NCBI GenBank assembly: GCA_027618515.1
Contig: JAQCEV010000018.1
Location: 1-38,209 of the forward strand
Direction of reading: 5' to 3'
Source: Chloroflexota bacterium
Lineage (GTDB): Bacteria; Chloroflexota; Dehalococcoidia; Lucifugimonadales; Australimonadaceae
Length of the DNA stretch: 38,209 nucleotides
The first letter of the stretch is position 1; the number at the start of each line of letters is the position of its first letter. Under the pieces are notes generated by a model. The model was not told the origin of the DNA, searched no databases, and worked only from the letters and a program-made list of their open reading frames with translations. Shown piece by piece: positions 8,290 to 17,209 of the stretch. The position numbers were made by a program, and so were the translations under genes.

Positions 8290-8730
8290 CTAGGCCTCCT
8301 GCACGGTTCCGCCAGCCGCCTCTATCTTAGCGCGTGCAGAACCGGAGAACTTCGTTACCTTCACCTGGAGCGAACGGGTGATCTCACCCTCCCCGAGAAC
8401 CTTGATCGGTTTGTCGGCGTGGCGCACCACCCGCAGCGATGCGAGCACAACCGGCGTCACCTCGGTAACATCAGCCGGAAGCTCCTGCAAACGTGCCAAG
8501 TTCACCACCTGGTACTCAACTCTGAACGGATTGTGGAATCCGCGCATCATCGGCAAACCTTTGATCTGTGGGTTCTGACCACCCTCAAATCCAGGGCGAA
8601 CCCCACCGCCAGCTCGAGCCTTCTGGCCCTTGTTGCCCTTGCCGGAGTACGTACCCTGCGAACCATTGCCACGCCCAACGCGTTTGCGGTTCTGACGGGC
8701 ATGCGTGGACCTTACATCATTGACCTGCAT
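8290..8730 (-). CDS. rplO: 50S ribosomal protein L15
   Basis: Late-assembly large-subunit protein. The 146-residue sequence carries the N-terminal Gly/Arg-rich extension RVGRGNGSQGTYSGKGNKGQ followed by RPGFEGGQNPQIKGLPMMRG, both L15 hallmarks, and a C-terminal L15e/L18e-like domain (ITRSLQVKVTKFSGSARAKI). It starts 2 nt after the rpmD stop and precedes secY by 4 nt. Confidence 0.97.
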   Translation of the reverse strand: MQVNDVRSTHARQNRKRVGRGNGSQGTYSGKGNKGQKARAGGGVRPGFEGGQNPQIKGLPMMRGFHNPFRVEYQVVNLARLQELPADVTEVTPVVLASLRVVRHADKPIKVLGEGEITRSLQVKVTKFSGSARAKIEAAGGTVQEA

Positions 8731-8732
8731 GG

Positions 8733-8912
8733 CTACGCCACCTCTACCGCGATCATGTGGCGAACCTTTTGGACCATGCCACGAATCGTCGGTGTATCTT
8801 CGTGTTCAACCGAATGCTGCAATTTCTTCAGGCCAAGCGCACGGAGTGTCCGACGCTGATCTAAAGGGTAGCCAATCTGACTACGAACCCATTTGATACG
8901 AATCTTAGACAT
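8733..8912 (-). CDS. rpmD: 50S ribosomal protein L30
   Basis: A short gene read directly on the minus strand: 59 residues starting [19 protein letters not shown], followed by [18 protein letters not shown] and ending [14 protein letters not shown]. The [18 protein letters not shown] pattern and the terminal VxHxI are characteristic of bacterial L30. Its ATG lies inside the end of rpsE, overlapping by 8 nt. The gene occupies the canonical place between rpsE and rplO. Confidence 0.96.
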   Translation of the reverse strand: MSKIRIKWVRSQIGYPLDQRRTLRALGLKKLQHSVEHEDTPTIRGMVQKVRHMIAVEVA

Positions 8913-9786
8913 CAGTTGAAGCCTGTGGTGCTGGCGCTGGCGCTTCCGTCGGCGCTGTGATTACTTCTGCGGCTGGCGCCGACGTTGGAGCCGACGTTGC
9001 TGCTACCCCGGCTGGTGGTCCTGAAGGCGCGGGCGCATTCGACCGCGGCGGAGGCCTACGGTCTCGATCCCTGTCGCGGCCTCGGAACCCACCACCGCCC
9101 TCGCGGCGCAGTGGTCCTCGACGCTCAGGTGAAACCGGGGGCAGAACGGCCCCACGGGCCTTGCCATCTGGATCCACACCATCTGCGTGCTGCATGGAAT
9201 TCAATCCCTCCAACGTCGCTTTCACCACGTTGATGGGGTTACGACTCCCCAATGCCTTGGTCACCACGTCACGGACACCCGCAGCCTCCATGACTGCACG
9301 AACCGCTCCCCCGGCCTTCACGCCGGAGCCCGGCTGACCAGGCTTGATGATCACGTCTGACGCACCGAAATGCGCGTTGACTCGGTGGGGCACAGTGCTC
9401 CCTACCATCGGCACCGTAATCATGTTCTTCTTCGCGATCGTCGTACCCTTACGGACGGCGTCCGGCACAGCACTACCCTTGCCGAGGCCAGCCCCGACAT
9501 GGCCCTTGCCGTCGCCCACTACGACCATCGCATTGAAGGTCAGGTGACGACCACCCTTGACGACCTTCGCCACGCGCCGGATGGCGACGACGTGCTCTTG
9601 CAGCTCCGTCCCATCCTCAGTGGTCCCCGCACGATTGCGGTCGTTCGGGTTGTTTGTATTGTTCGACCGGTTGCGGTCGTTCGGGTTGTTTGTATTGTTC
9701 GACCGGTTGCGGTCGTTCGGGTTGTTCGACCGGTTACGGTCGTTCGGGTTATTCGAACGGTTGCGATCATTGCTCTGCTGAGTCAA
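8905..9786 (-). CDS. rpsE: 30S ribosomal protein S5 with N-terminal Asn/Arg repeats and C-terminal Pro/Ala tail
   Basis: Lines the mRNA entry channel with S3 and S4. The S5 core runs from about residue 62 ([20 protein letters not shown]) through [20 protein letters not shown] to [15 protein letters not shown] near residue 205. Total length is 293 versus the usual 160-210. The first about 55 residues are tandem NDRNRSNNP-type units encoded by DNA repeats. The last about 80 are Arg/Gly then Pro/Ala-rich with no known domain. The start is TTG 9786, overlapping the rplR stop as TTGA, with GAGGAGG 10 nt upstream. Confidence 0.95.
   Translation of the reverse strand: MTQQSNDRNRSNNPNDRNRSNNPNDRNRSNNTNNPNDRNRSNNTNNPNDRNRAGTTEDGTELQEHVVAIRRVAKVVKGGRHLTFNAMVVVGDGKGHVGAGLGKGSAVPDAVRKGTTIAKKNMITVPMVGSTVPHRVNAHFGASDVIIKPGQPGSGVKAGGAVRAVMEAAGVRDVVTKALGSRNPINVVKATLEGLNSMQHADGVDPDGKARGAVLPPVSPERRGPLRREGGGGFRGRDRDRDRRPPPRSNAPAPSGPPAGVAATSAPTSAPAAEVITAPTEAPAPAPQASTDV
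9635..9760 (-). repeat. in-frame tandem repeats of 36 and 27 bp inside rpsE
   Basis: On the plus strand two identical 36-bp units (9635-9670 and 9671-9706) are followed by two 27-bp units (9707-9733 and 9734-9760, the latter with a few substitutions). Each unit begins TTGCGGTCGTTCGGGTTGTT or a close variant. All lengths are multiples of three, so the repeats encode [12 protein letters not shown] and NDRNRSNNP units at the S5 N-terminus. They touch and lack spacers, so this is not a CRISPR array. Near identity suggests recent expansion by slippage. Confidence 0.95.
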
Positions 9787-10139
9787 AACTCAAGACCCTC
9801 CTCTCGGGCACCCTCGGCCAGCGCTTTCACGCGGCCGTGGTACTGGTAACCGCCACGGTCGAAAACAACCTTCACCACGCCATTAGCTTTAGCGCGCTCG
9901 GCAACTAATTTGCCGACCTCTCGCGCCGCATCTGTCTTGGCGTACGCCTCAGCAGACAACTCAAGCGTGCCGGCCGCCGCGAGCGTGTGCCCAGCGGAGT
10001 CGTCAATCACCTGAGCGTAGGTGTGTCGTGCACTGCGGAACACGTTCAAACGAGGGCGATCAGGAGTACCGATCACCGTCTGACGGAGCCGCTGGTGCCG
10101 CACGATACGTGCGGCGTACGGAGTCTTGGTTCTAGCCAT
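9783..10139 (-). CDS. rplR: 50S ribosomal protein L18
   Basis: 5S rRNA-binding protein. The 118-residue product shows the conserved [20 protein letters not shown] strand, the [20 protein letters not shown] helix and the [20 protein letters not shown] motif, ending AREEGLEF. Length is normal. It lies between rplF and rpsE, and its TGA stop overlaps the TTG start of rpsE. Confidence 0.97.
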   Translation of the reverse strand: MARTKTPYAARIVRHQRLRQTVIGTPDRPRLNVFRSARHTYAQVIDDSAGHTLAAAGTLELSAEAYAKTDAAREVGKLVAERAKANGVVKVVFDRGGYQYHGRVKALAEGAREEGLEF

Positions 10140-10142
10140 TAC

Positions 10143-10685
10143 TTACGCTGCTCCCCTAGCACCAGACTTACCAGCCTTGAGCGTGATGCGCTCGCCGAGG
10201 TACCGAATGCCCTTTCCTTTGTACGCGTCGGGGGGCCGCAAGCGCCGGATGCGCGCCGCCATCTCACCGACGATCTGTTTGTCAGTACCCCGTATGTGGA
10301 TCCGGTTGTTACCTTCAACCTCGAACGCAACGCCATCCATCGGCTCGATAACAACCGGGTGGCTGTAACCGATCTGAAGATTGATGCCCTTGCCCTGTGC
10401 TTGAACCCGGTAACCGACCAAGTCCAAAGTGCGCGTGAACCCGTCGCTGACGCCAGTGACCATGTTCGCGATCAACGCCCGGTATAGACCGTGCAGTGCG
10501 CGATGATCCTTGCGGTCAGACGGACGCTCGACAACAATCATGCCGTCCGCCTCGCGGATCGTCATGTCCTTGTTGAACGGCTGCCGCAACTCGCTGCCTT
10601 TACCCTTCACAACTACCTCGCCGTCGCCGATCTCGACGGTGACGCCGGCCGGAACCGCGATTGGTTTCTTCCCTATGCGTGACAT
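10143..10685 (-). CDS. rplF: 50S ribosomal protein L6
   Basis: Large-subunit protein near the factor-binding site. The 180-residue sequence begins MSRIGKKPIAVPAGVTVEIG and has the two L6 repeats; the C-terminal signature PPDAYKGKGIRYLGERITLK and final Lys/Ala-rich end are present. Length is normal. It is 3 nt from rplR and 9 nt from rpsH. Confidence 0.98.
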   Translation of the reverse strand: MSRIGKKPIAVPAGVTVEIGDGEVVVKGKGSELRQPFNKDMTIREADGMIVVERPSDRKDHRALHGLYRALIANMVTGVSDGFTRTLDLVGYRVQAQGKGINLQIGYSHPVVIEPMDGVAFEVEGNNRIHIRGTDKQIVGEMAARIRRLRPPDAYKGKGIRYLGERITLKAGKSGARGAA

Positions 10686-10694
10686 CGAGCGCTC

Positions 10695-11093
10695 CTACCA
10701 GACGTATGCCATGAGCTCGCCGCCAGCGCCTTTACGGTACGCGTCGAGCCCGGTCATGATTCCATGTGATGTTGAAACGATGGAGATGCCTACCCCGCCA
10801 AAGGCGCGCGGCACATCCTTACGCTGCACGTGTACGCGCAGTCCCGGCTTGCTCACTCGCTTCAATCCAGCGATAGCAGGCTTTTGTTCATCGTTGTAAC
10901 GAAGTCGTATGCGAAGCACATCCTGCGGAACCTTTTTCACCACTTCTAGATCCTCGATGTAACCCTCACGCTTGAGGATATCGGCGATCGATGCCTTCGT
11001 CTTGGACGAGGGCATCTCAATAGATGGGTGATGCACCATTTGTGCATTCCGGATGCGTGTAAGCATGTCGGCGATCGGATCGGTCGGTGGCAT
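10695..11093 (-). CDS. rpsH: 30S ribosomal protein S8
   Basis: Central 16S-binding assembly protein. The 132-residue protein begins with the conserved DPIADMLTRIRNAQMV segment, continues with MPSSKTKASIADILKREGYI and ends with the signature GGVGISIVSTSHGIMTGLDA plus a GGELMAYVW terminus. Length is normal. In enterobacteria S8 autoregulates the spc operon by binding near the rplE start; no such structure was identified here. Confidence 0.98.
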   Translation of the reverse strand: MPPTDPIADMLTRIRNAQMVHHPSIEMPSSKTKASIADILKREGYIEDLEVVKKVPQDVLRIRLRYNDEQKPAIAGLKRVSKPGLRVHVQRKDVPRAFGGVGISIVSTSHGIMTGLDAYRKGAGGELMAYVW

Positions 11094-11107
11094 GTCGTCT
11101 CCTCTTC

Positions 11108-11293
11108 CTACCAGCTCGCCTTGCGTATGCCAGGGAGACTTCCGTTCAGCGCAAGCTCACGGAAGCAAATCCGGCACAAGCCAGCGAAGCGGATGTATGC
11201 ACGAGGCCTAGCACACCGCTGACATCGGTTCATCGCGCGGACCTTAAAGGCCGGCTCACGCTTCCACTTAGCAATTTTGCTCTTCTTCGCCAC
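11108..11293 (-). CDS. rpsN: 30S ribosomal protein S14, zinc type (S14Z)
   Basis: The 61-residue zinc-dependent short form of S14. Cys24, Cys27, Cys40 and Cys43 form the CxxC-x12-CxxC zinc site; the sequence [19 protein letters not shown] and the end [12 protein letters not shown] are typical. It occupies the usual slot between rplE and rpsH. No zinc-independent paralogue is seen in the window. Confidence 0.98.
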   Translation of the reverse strand: MAKKSKIAKWKREPAFKVRAMNRCQRCARPRAYIRFAGLCRICFRELALNGSLPGIRKASW

Positions 11294-11315
11294 GTTCTCC
11301 CTCTCAGCACGCTAG

Positions 11316-12161
11316 CTAGCGTGTCTGCCCTTCGCGAGCGAAAGGCATTCCCATCAATTCAAGTAGGCGGAACCCTTCAGGATCCGTCCGAGCACTCGTC
11401 GTAATCACAACCTGCATACCGCGAACCCTATCAATCGACCCGTAGTCAATCTCCGGGAACATGATCTGCTCCCGCAGACCCAGCGAATAGTTGCCATTCC
11501 CATCAAACGCTTTTCGTGACACCCCGCGGAAGTCACGGATACGTGGAAGCGCCATGCTGATCATGCGATCCAAGAACTCGTACATCCGACGCCCGCGCAG
11601 TGTAACCATCACGCCGATCGGCTGCTCCTCGCGGAGCTTGAACCCTGCGATCGACCGTCGCGCCTTCGTGATCACCGGCTTTTGACCCGTGATCGCAGCG
11701 ATCTGTGCGGGGGTCGTCTCGAGCGCCTTCGCGTTCGTCAGAGCCTCGCCCAGACCCACATTGATAATCACTTTCTTAACCGCAGGCACCTGCATGTCAC
11801 TCTTGTAGCCGAACTCTTGCAGGAGCTGCCCCCTGATCTCACCCTCATACCGGCTTTGCAGCCTGGGTGCAGTCCTAACCGCAATCGCCCGCTTCTCGCG
11901 CTTGGCGGGTGCAGCCGTTTCCTTTGGCGCTGCTTTCGCAGCCGGAGCGTCCCCCTCAGCCGCAGGCGCGGCCTTAGCCGCGGCAGCCTTGGAACGGGCG
12001 CTCGCCGCTCGAACCGGCTTCGCTGCGCTGCTCGAACCCGCAGCCGACGCCGCTGGTTTTCGAACCCGCTTGGGTTTTTCGTCTTCGGCGGGAGCAGTCA
12101 CGTCGTCTTGTCCTTCGACCGACGCGGCCTGCTCAGCGCTCTTTTCCTCTTCTTCGCTCAA
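11316..12161 (-). CDS. rplE: 50S ribosomal protein L5 with long N-terminal extension
   Basis: 5S rRNA-binding protein of the central protuberance. The L5 domain occupies about the last 180 residues, from [20 protein letters not shown] through [19 protein letters not shown] to the end near [13 protein letters not shown]. The start is set at TTG 12161, which overlaps the rplX TGA stop and has GAGG about 10 nt upstream; this gives 281 residues. The first about 95 are an acidic then Ala/Lys/Pro-rich low-complexity stretch. A longer reading reaching 12248 would run through rplX and is not favoured. Confidence 0.93.
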   Translation of the reverse strand: MSEEEEKSAEQAASVEGQDDVTAPAEDEKPKRVRKPAASAAGSSSAAKPVRAASARSKAAAAKAAPAAEGDAPAAKAAPKETAAPAKREKRAIAVRTAPRLQSRYEGEIRGQLLQEFGYKSDMQVPAVKKVIINVGLGEALTNAKALETTPAQIAAITGQKPVITKARRSIAGFKLREEQPIGVMVTLRGRRMYEFLDRMISMALPRIRDFRGVSRKAFDGNGNYSLGLREQIMFPEIDYGSIDRVRGMQVVITTSARTDPEGFRLLELMGMPFAREGQTR

Positions 12162-12475
12162 TTGAGCATCCCCTCGCAGCGCTTGCACCCTCGTGATTTC
12201 GTCCCATCGTCCAAAATCTTCACCGAAACCCTCGTCGGCTTGTCGCACGACGGGCAGATCGGCATGACCTTAGAGGCATCCAACGGCATCTCTTTGTCGA
12301 CGATGCCCGCTTGCCGTCCCTGGACGCCAGCCTTGTAGTGGCGCTTCACCATGTTTATGCCCTCAACAAGGATCTGATCCTTGTCGGGGAACACGCGCTG
12401 AATCTTTCCTCGGCGGCCCTTGTCGCGGCCCCGTATGACCAACACTTCATCATCACGCTTGAGACGAGCAGCCAT
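12158..12475 (-). CDS. rplX: 50S ribosomal protein L24
   Basis: Assembly-initiator protein near the tunnel exit. The 105-residue product contains the KOW motif [20 protein letters not shown], the segment [15 protein letters not shown] and the C-terminal Cys-rich part [13 protein letters not shown]...[11 protein letters not shown], whose two CxxC pairs suggest a zinc ribbon like that of some L24 proteins. The stop overlaps the rplE TTG start. It is 2 nt from rplN. Confidence 0.97.
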   Translation of the reverse strand: MAARLKRDDEVLVIRGRDKGRRGKIQRVFPDKDQILVEGINMVKRHYKAGVQGRQAGIVDKEMPLDASKVMPICPSCDKPTRVSVKILDDGTKSRGCKRCEGMLN

Positions 12476-12477
12476 AG

Positions 12478-12846
12478 CTACAACACCTCCGGCGCGAGCG
12501 AAACGATTCGCATGAAATTACGCTCCCGTAGCTCACGGGCAACCGGACCAAAGATCCGCGTCCCGCGAGGCATCTCGCCGGTCCCCAAGATAACCGCTGC
12601 GTTGTCGTCGAAGCGGATCGTGGAACCATCGGGCCTCTTGGTGATGGATGTGGTCCGTACCACAACGGCACGAACCACCTCACCCTTTTTCACTGCACTG
12701 TTTGGCTGCGCTACCTTCACGGATCCGACGATAACGTCGCCCACCCGTGCGTAACGTCGGCCCGAACCTCCCGGGATGTTGAAGCACATGATCTGCTTCG
12801 CCCCGGAGTTGTCGGCCACGTTGAGGCGTGTCTGTGGCTGTATCAC
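12478..12846 (-). CDS. rplN: 50S ribosomal protein L14
   Basis: Intersubunit-bridge protein. The 122-residue sequence begins [20 protein letters not shown] and includes [40 protein letters not shown] and the C-terminal [20 protein letters not shown], all conserved. Length is exactly standard. Its ATG overlaps the end of rpsQ by 4 nt. Confidence 0.98.
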   Translation of the reverse strand: MIQPQTRLNVADNSGAKQIMCFNIPGGSGRRYARVGDVIVGSVKVAQPNSAVKKGEVVRAVVVRTTSITKRPDGSTIRFDDNAAVILGTGEMPRGTRIFGPVARELRERNFMRIVSLAPEVL

Positions 12847-13427
12847 GACCCCTTCTCCTCTTCCGTGTCCTCTGCATTCTCTGTGTCAGCAGGAGCATCG
12901 TCCTCGGCGGGCGTTTCCTCAGCCTCTGCCTCGGGCTCCTCGACCACGGCCTCTTCCTCAGCAGACGCGTCCTCGGCCTCAACGACGGCCTCCGCTTTCG
13001 GAGCCTTCACGGCCTTCGCGGCTTTAGCCACTACCGATGCCGCTCCGCCCGCTGCCGCTCGTCGAGCAGCCGCTTTAACGGCAGCCTTGGTAGGCCCACG
13101 CCGACGCTGCGGGTTAGCTTCCTCTACGTTGACCTCAGCCGCCACTGCAGGCTCGATCTCCGGTAGCTCCTGGCGAACCAACAGCTCCGTAACGCGCCAT
13201 CGCTTCGTCTTCGAGAGCGGTCGCGTCTCGGTGATCCGAACGACATCGCCAACGCGGAATGCGTTCTGCTCATCGTGCGCCTTGAACTTCGTGAGATGGC
13301 GGACAGTCTTGCCGTAGAAGCGATGCGAAACGCGTCGTTCGACAGCTACCACTACCGTCTTATCCATACCGTCGCTGACAACGCGGCCCACGCGGACCTT
13401 GCGCCGTTCACCCGTCTGCGTGGTCAT
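12843..13427 (-). CDS. rpsQ: 30S ribosomal protein S17 with about 110-residue C-terminal extension
   Basis: Primary 16S-binding OB-fold protein. Residues 1 to about 85 are a normal S17 ([57 protein letters not shown]). The protein extends to 194 residues. The tail first has an Arg/Lys/Ala-rich stretch ([20 protein letters not shown], with lysine-alanine repeats) and then a strongly acidic Glu/Ala/Asp end ([14 protein letters not shown]). The gene is unbroken and overlaps both rpmC and rplN by 4 nt, so the tail is part of the frame. Confidence 0.96.
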   Translation of the reverse strand: MTTQTGERRKVRVGRVVSDGMDKTVVVAVERRVSHRFYGKTVRHLTKFKAHDEQNAFRVGDVVRITETRPLSKTKRWRVTELLVRQELPEIEPAVAAEVNVEEANPQRRRGPTKAAVKAAARRAAAGGAASVVAKAAKAVKAPKAEAVVEAEDASAEEEAVVEEPEAEAEETPAEDDAPADTENAEDTEEEKGS

Positions 13428-13642
13428 GCCTTGCTCCCTAGCAACTCGCGTTCGCGCTGCACCGTCAGGATGTGAGCCAAGCGGCGCTTCGCGTCCCGAA
13501 GCTCACCTGAGTTGGAGAGCTGACGGGTAGCGATCTTGAACCTAAGGTTCATGATCTCCAAGCGCGTGTTGAACTCCTCTTCTGTGAGGCGTTCGTCCGC
13601 AAGGGCTCTAATTGTTTCGATCTTCGCTCGCATGTGTGTCAC
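13424..13642 (-). CDS. rpmC: 50S ribosomal protein L29
   Basis: Small helical protein at the tunnel exit that contributes to SRP and trigger-factor docking. The 72-residue reading starts at GTG 13642; an in-frame ATG at 13633 gives 69 residues and is equally plausible, since neither has a strong Shine-Dalgarno. The motif [20 protein letters not shown] and the [14 protein letters not shown] helix identify L29. It lies between rplP and rpsQ as usual and overlaps rpsQ by 4 nt. Confidence 0.95.
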   Translation of the reverse strand: MTHMRAKIETIRALADERLTEEEFNTRLEIMNLRFKIATRQLSNSGELRDAKRRLAHILTVQRERELLGSKA

Positions 13643-13651
13643 TGGTTACCG

Positions 13652-14077
13652 CTAGATGGCGACCAGTTTCTCCTCTCTTGCAACGGTCCGAGTCGGGATG
13701 GGCAACTTCTGAGCTGCACGAGCCAGCGCTGCACGCGCGAGTTCAGGTGGCACGCCACCGACCTCGTACATGATACGGCCCGGCCGAACCACAGCTACCC
13801 ACGCTTCTACCGGCCCCTTACCGCCACCCTGGCGAACTTCCAACGGCTTGTGTGAGATCGGCTTGTCCGGGAACATCCGGATCCACACCTGCCCCCCACG
13901 GCGCAGGTGCCGCGTGATCGCACGACGCCCGGCCTCAATCTGCCGCGCGGTGATCCAGTGAACTCCCATGGCCTTCAGGCCGAAGTCACCGAACACTACC
14001 GTGCTGCCTTTGACTGCCATGCCCTTCATCCGGCCACGGTGTGTCTTCCTGTAACGGGTCCGCTTAGGCTGAAGCAT
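13652..14077 (-). CDS. rplP: 50S ribosomal protein L16
   Basis: Large-subunit protein near the A-site tRNA elbow. The start is set at ATG 14077, which begins [19 protein letters not shown] and has a GGGGGAG Shine-Dalgarno 5 nt upstream; a longer reading from 14095 adds six unconserved residues. The 141-residue product contains [40 protein letters not shown]-like sequence (here [11 protein letters not shown]) and [20 protein letters not shown]. It overlaps rpsC by 14 nt. Confidence 0.97.
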   Translation of the reverse strand: MLQPKRTRYRKTHRGRMKGMAVKGSTVVFGDFGLKAMGVHWITARQIEAGRRAITRHLRRGGQVWIRMFPDKPISHKPLEVRQGGGKGPVEAWVAVVRPGRIMYEVGGVPPELARAALARAAQKLPIPTRTVAREEKLVAI

Positions 14078-14777
14078 TTGCTCCCCCCACTCCACTCAAT
14101 TCGCCGGAAACAACTTCGTCAATCTGCTGACCGCGGTGCTTCTCAGCGAGGATGTCTCCTCGGTAGATCCAAACCTTTACGCCGATGCGACCCATCGAGG
14201 TCGCCGCCTCGGCCAAACCGTAATCGATGTCCGCACGCAGGGTGTGCAGCGGCACTCGACCGTCCATAACCTTTTCACCTCGCGCGATCTCAGCGCCGCC
14301 CAGGCGACCTGAAACCTGCACTTTGATGCCTTTGGCACCGGCTTGCATCGTACGCATGACTGCCTGGCGGGTCGCTCGTCGGAACATCACACGACGCTCC
14401 AGCTGGTCAGCGACGTTTCGGGCCACCAAGAACGCATCGAGTTCAGGATGCCTGATCTCTAGCACGTTCAAGCGAACCTTCTTGCCTTTGGCCGCACGCT
14501 CGACTGCCTTGCGCAGCTCATCAACACGCTGACCACCCCGACCGATGACGATGCCCGGGCGAGCCGTGTGCACGTTCACCGTGAGGTCCTGCGCGGAACG
14601 TTCGATCTCAACACGTGAGATGCCCGCCTCCGCGTACTGCTTGGTGATCACGCCACGGATTTGCAAGTCTTCGAAAACCTGCGCCGCGTAATCCTGTCCT
14701 CGACCGGCGAACCAACGCGATTGCCAGTCTTTGTTGATCCCCAGGCGGAATCCAATGGGATGTGTCTTATGACCCAC
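14064..14777 (-). CDS. rpsC: 30S ribosomal protein S3
   Basis: Head protein forming part of the mRNA helicase at the entry channel. The 237-residue protein begins [20 protein letters not shown], has the KH type II domain with [20 protein letters not shown], and the C-terminal S3 domain [20 protein letters not shown] plus [20 protein letters not shown]. Length is normal. It lies between rplV and rplP; its stop is inside the start of rplP. Confidence 0.98.
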   Translation of the reverse strand: MGHKTHPIGFRLGINKDWQSRWFAGRGQDYAAQVFEDLQIRGVITKQYAEAGISRVEIERSAQDLTVNVHTARPGIVIGRGGQRVDELRKAVERAAKGKKVRLNVLEIRHPELDAFLVARNVADQLERRVMFRRATRQAVMRTMQAGAKGIKVQVSGRLGGAEIARGEKVMDGRVPLHTLRADIDYGLAEAATSMGRIGVKVWIYRGDILAEKHRGQQIDEVVSGELSGVGGANASA

Positions 14778-14793
14778 GCTCTGACCTCACTAA

Positions 14794-15132
14794 CTACTTC
14801 TCGTGTTCGTCTACGACGATCGTGATGTGACTAGCCTGCCGACGTACGTGCCCGACCCGACCGCGGGAACGGGCCCGGAAGCGCCGCAAGGACACCGCCT
14901 GATCGGCGAAGGCAGTCACAACCTTCAACCGCGTCGGGTCCATGGAATTATTGTTCTCAGCGTTGGCCGCAGCCGACCGCAGGATCGCCGACACGTGTTC
15001 AGCAATCGGTCCCGGTCGGAATCGCAACGACTCGATCGCATCAGCAACACGCATGCCCTGAATCGCACGCAGAACTAGCCGCGCTCGCTTAGGGGAGATG
15101 CCTACCTGTTTTCCGACTGACTTGACCGGCAT
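14794..15132 (-). CDS. rplV: 50S ribosomal protein L22
   Basis: Lines the peptide exit tunnel. The 112-residue protein shows VGISPKRARLVLRAIQGMRV, the conserved NAENNNSMDPTRLKVVTAFA segment and the tunnel hairpin region LRRFRARSRGRVGHVRRQAS followed by HITIVVDE. Length is normal. It begins 2 nt after the rpsS stop. Confidence 0.98.
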   Translation of the reverse strand: MPVKSVGKQVGISPKRARLVLRAIQGMRVADAIESLRFRPGPIAEHVSAILRSAAANAENNNSMDPTRLKVVTAFADQAVSLRRFRARSRGRVGHVRRQASHITIVVDEHEK

Positions 15133-15134
15133 AT

Positions 15135-15422
15135 CTAACGCCTCACCGAGGATTGACGCTCGGACTTCGAAATATGTCCTCGGAACGTTCGCGTCGGCGC
15201 GAACTCTCCGAGCTTGTGACCAACCATGTTCTCCGTAACGAAGACCGGAATGTGGCGACGACCGTCATGCACCGCGATGGTCAAGCCAAGCATGTCAGGC
15301 ATGAGTGTCGAAGCCCTCGACCAGGTCTTGATTACTACCTTCGTTTCACTACGCTGCGCCTTCTCGACCTTCTTGGCCAACTTCGGGTGCACGTAGGGAC
15401 CCTTTTTGATCGAACGTGACAT
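15135..15422 (-). CDS. rpsS: 30S ribosomal protein S19
   Basis: Head protein that binds with S13. The 95-residue sequence begins [20 protein letters not shown] and contains [40 protein letters not shown] and [14 protein letters not shown], all family hallmarks. The ATG abuts the rplB stop with no gap. Length is standard. Confidence 0.98.
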   Translation of the reverse strand: MSRSIKKGPYVHPKLAKKVEKAQRSETKVVIKTWSRASTLMPDMLGLTIAVHDGRRHIPVFVTENMVGHKLGEFAPTRTFRGHISKSERQSSVRR

Positions 15423-16253
15423 CTACTTAGCTCTCCTGTCCCGGACGATGAAGACATCTGTGTGCCACCGGCGTCGGGTCTTGGGACCGAGTGCGGGCTT
15501 ACCCCACGGGGTCTTCGGGTGCTTCATACCGATAGGGGCATGCCCCTCACCACCACCATGCGGGTGGTCAACCGGGTTCATCGCGGAACCACGTACCGTA
15601 GGCCGCCTGCCCAGGTGACGATTCGCTCCGGCTTTACCCTTTTTCTGGTTCTTGTGGTCGGCGTTGCCTACCGTTCCGATCGTCGCCAAACACGTGCTCG
15701 GCACGCGCCTGATCTGACCAGACGGCAAACGCAACATCGCGAACCGATCATCACGGGCAAGAAGTTGCGCTCCGGTACCCGCGCCCCGACACATCTGACC
15801 ACCTTTGCCCGGCTGGATCTCGATGTTGTGAACCTGCGTGCCTGTGGGAATAATCCCGAGCGGCAACGCGTTCCCAACCCGAATCTCAGCATCCGGACCT
15901 GACATCAACTTATCGTTGACCTTAACACCGGTCGGTGCCAACAAGTATCGACGCGCACCGTCCGCGTACACCACCAAGGCGATCCGCGCTGAACGGTTAG
16001 GGTCGTACTCAATCGTCTCCACACGGCAAGGAATACCCAGCTTGTCGCGCTTGAAATCCACATCTCGCCAAGACTGCTTCGCTCCACCACCACGGTGATG
16101 GACCGTAATCTTTCCTCGGGAGTTACGACCACCGGTGTGGTTCTTGCCCTTGGTCAGCGCCTTGAACGGCGATCGTGTCGTCAGCTCCTGGAAATCCGGT
16201 CGAACCGCATCGCGGCGCCCTGGACTCGTGGGCCGAAGTCGCTTCAGTGCCAT
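15423..16253 (-). CDS. rplB: 50S ribosomal protein L2
   Basis: Large-subunit protein essential for peptidyl transferase assembly. The 276-residue product has [20 protein letters not shown], the [20 protein letters not shown] strand and the signature [18 protein letters not shown], with the conserved histidine near the active centre. The end [20 protein letters not shown] is typical. Length is normal with no extension. Confidence 0.99.
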   Translation of the reverse strand: MALKRLRPTSPGRRDAVRPDFQELTTRSPFKALTKGKNHTGGRNSRGKITVHHRGGGAKQSWRDVDFKRDKLGIPCRVETIEYDPNRSARIALVVYADGARRYLLAPTGVKVNDKLMSGPDAEIRVGNALPLGIIPTGTQVHNIEIQPGKGGQMCRGAGTGAQLLARDDRFAMLRLPSGQIRRVPSTCLATIGTVGNADHKNQKKGKAGANRHLGRRPTVRGSAMNPVDHPHGGGEGHAPIGMKHPKTPWGKPALGPKTRRRWHTDVFIVRDRRAK

Positions 16254-16256
16254 GAG

Positions 16257-16544
16257 TTACGCACCCTCGAACAGCTGGATAGTGTCGCCAGGCGCCACTG
16301 TCACTACTGCCTTCTTGTTGGACTTGCGCGTCTGCCAGCGACCGTTGCCGCGGCGCACACGCTCAGTGTTTTGCGAAATGATATTCACGCTTACCACAGA
16401 AACTTCGAACCCACGTTCAACAGCTTCCTTCACCTGCGCCTTATTGGCACCCTGAAGGATGTCGAACACGTACTTGTTCTGTTCCTGAAGAAGCGTTGAC
16501 TTCTCCGTAATAACCGGCCTTTTGAGAACTTGGAGAACGTGCAT
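16257..16544 (-). CDS. rplW: 50S ribosomal protein L23
   Basis: Tunnel-exit protein that docks trigger factor and SRP. The 95-residue product begins MHVLQVLKRPVITEKSTLLQ and has YVFDILQGANKAQVKEAVER, FEVSVVSVNIISQNTERVRR and the final DTIQLFEGA. Length is standard. Its ATG overlaps the rplD stop by one base (TAATG). Confidence 0.98.
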   Translation of the reverse strand: MHVLQVLKRPVITEKSTLLQEQNKYVFDILQGANKAQVKEAVERGFEVSVVSVNIISQNTERVRRGNGRWQTRKSNKKAVVTVAPGDTIQLFEGA

Positions 16545-17209
16545 TACGCTGCCTCCTCCGACTTCACTTTACGCGGCGCCCGAGCGGTCTCGGACCACAA
16601 CTCGTTCGCCTCTGCAACCGCATCCGGTGTCATCACAACCATGTCGTAACGCAACAGATCAAGCACGTTCAACAGATCGGCACGAACGGCCTTCACTCGC
16701 GGCAGGTTGCTTACGCCTCGCGCGATATCCGGTGCCTGCCCACGCGTGACCACCAAAGCTGAACCGGTAACACCGATCGCCGCCAAGACCACAGCGAAAG
16801 CCTTGGTCTTGGAGTCCACGCCCTCGAGTTCCTGCACCACTCGGAATCGCTCGCCCGTTACCTTCGTTGAAAGCACTGAGCGGAACGCCTGTCGGCGCAT
16901 GCGCTTCGGCATCCGCTTTCGGTAGGAACGCGGGTGCGGCCCGAAGACCACACCACCGTGGCGCAAGAGAGGCGACCGGATACTGCCCTGGCGAGCCCTT
17001 CCCGTGCCCTTCTGTGCGAACGGCTTGCGACCACCACCCGAAACCTGTGCACGCGTTAGCGTGTTACTGGTCCCTTGGCGTTGGTTCGCCTGGTAATAAA
17101 CGAGTGCCTGGTGGACGAGGTCAGGGTTGTACGTCGCGCCGAACACGACATCATTGCCCTCAGCCTGCCCAACGACCTCGCCGCTGGTATTTAGGATCGG
17201 AAGCTGCAT
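16544..17209 (-). CDS. rplD: 50S ribosomal protein L4
   Basis: Tunnel-constriction protein. The 221-residue protein shows TRAQVSGGGRKPFAQKGTGR, ARQGSIRSPLLRHGGVVFGP and HPRSYRKRMPKRMRRQAFRS, the conserved loop that reaches the exit tunnel, plus the C-terminal domain ending near LLRYDMVVMTPDAVAEANEL. Length is normal; a short Lys/Glu tail is present but not exceptional. One-base overlaps link it to rplC and rplW. Confidence 0.98.
   Translation of the reverse strand: MQLPILNTSGEVVGQAEGNDVVFGATYNPDLVHQALVYYQANQRQGTSNTLTRAQVSGGGRKPFAQKGTGRARQGSIRSPLLRHGGVVFGPHPRSYRKRMPKRMRRQAFRSVLSTKVTGERFRVVQELEGVDSKTKAFAVVLAAIGVTGSALVVTRGQAPDIARGVSNLPRVKAVRADLLNVLDLLRYDMVVMTPDAVAEANELWSETARAPRKVKSEEAA

Noticed and set aside
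7945-8859. A 304-codon plus-strand open frame over secY, rplO and rpmD
   Set aside because: Antisense to three certain genes, with no Shine-Dalgarno and no family resemblance.
9635-9760. Regular repeats resembling a short CRISPR array
   Set aside because: Units are directly adjacent without unique spacers, are multiples of three and encode the N-terminus of S5.
12162-12248. N-terminal extension of L5 upstream into rplX
   Set aside because: It would read through the conserved L24 gene in another frame; the TTG at 12161 with a Shine-Dalgarno is the better start.
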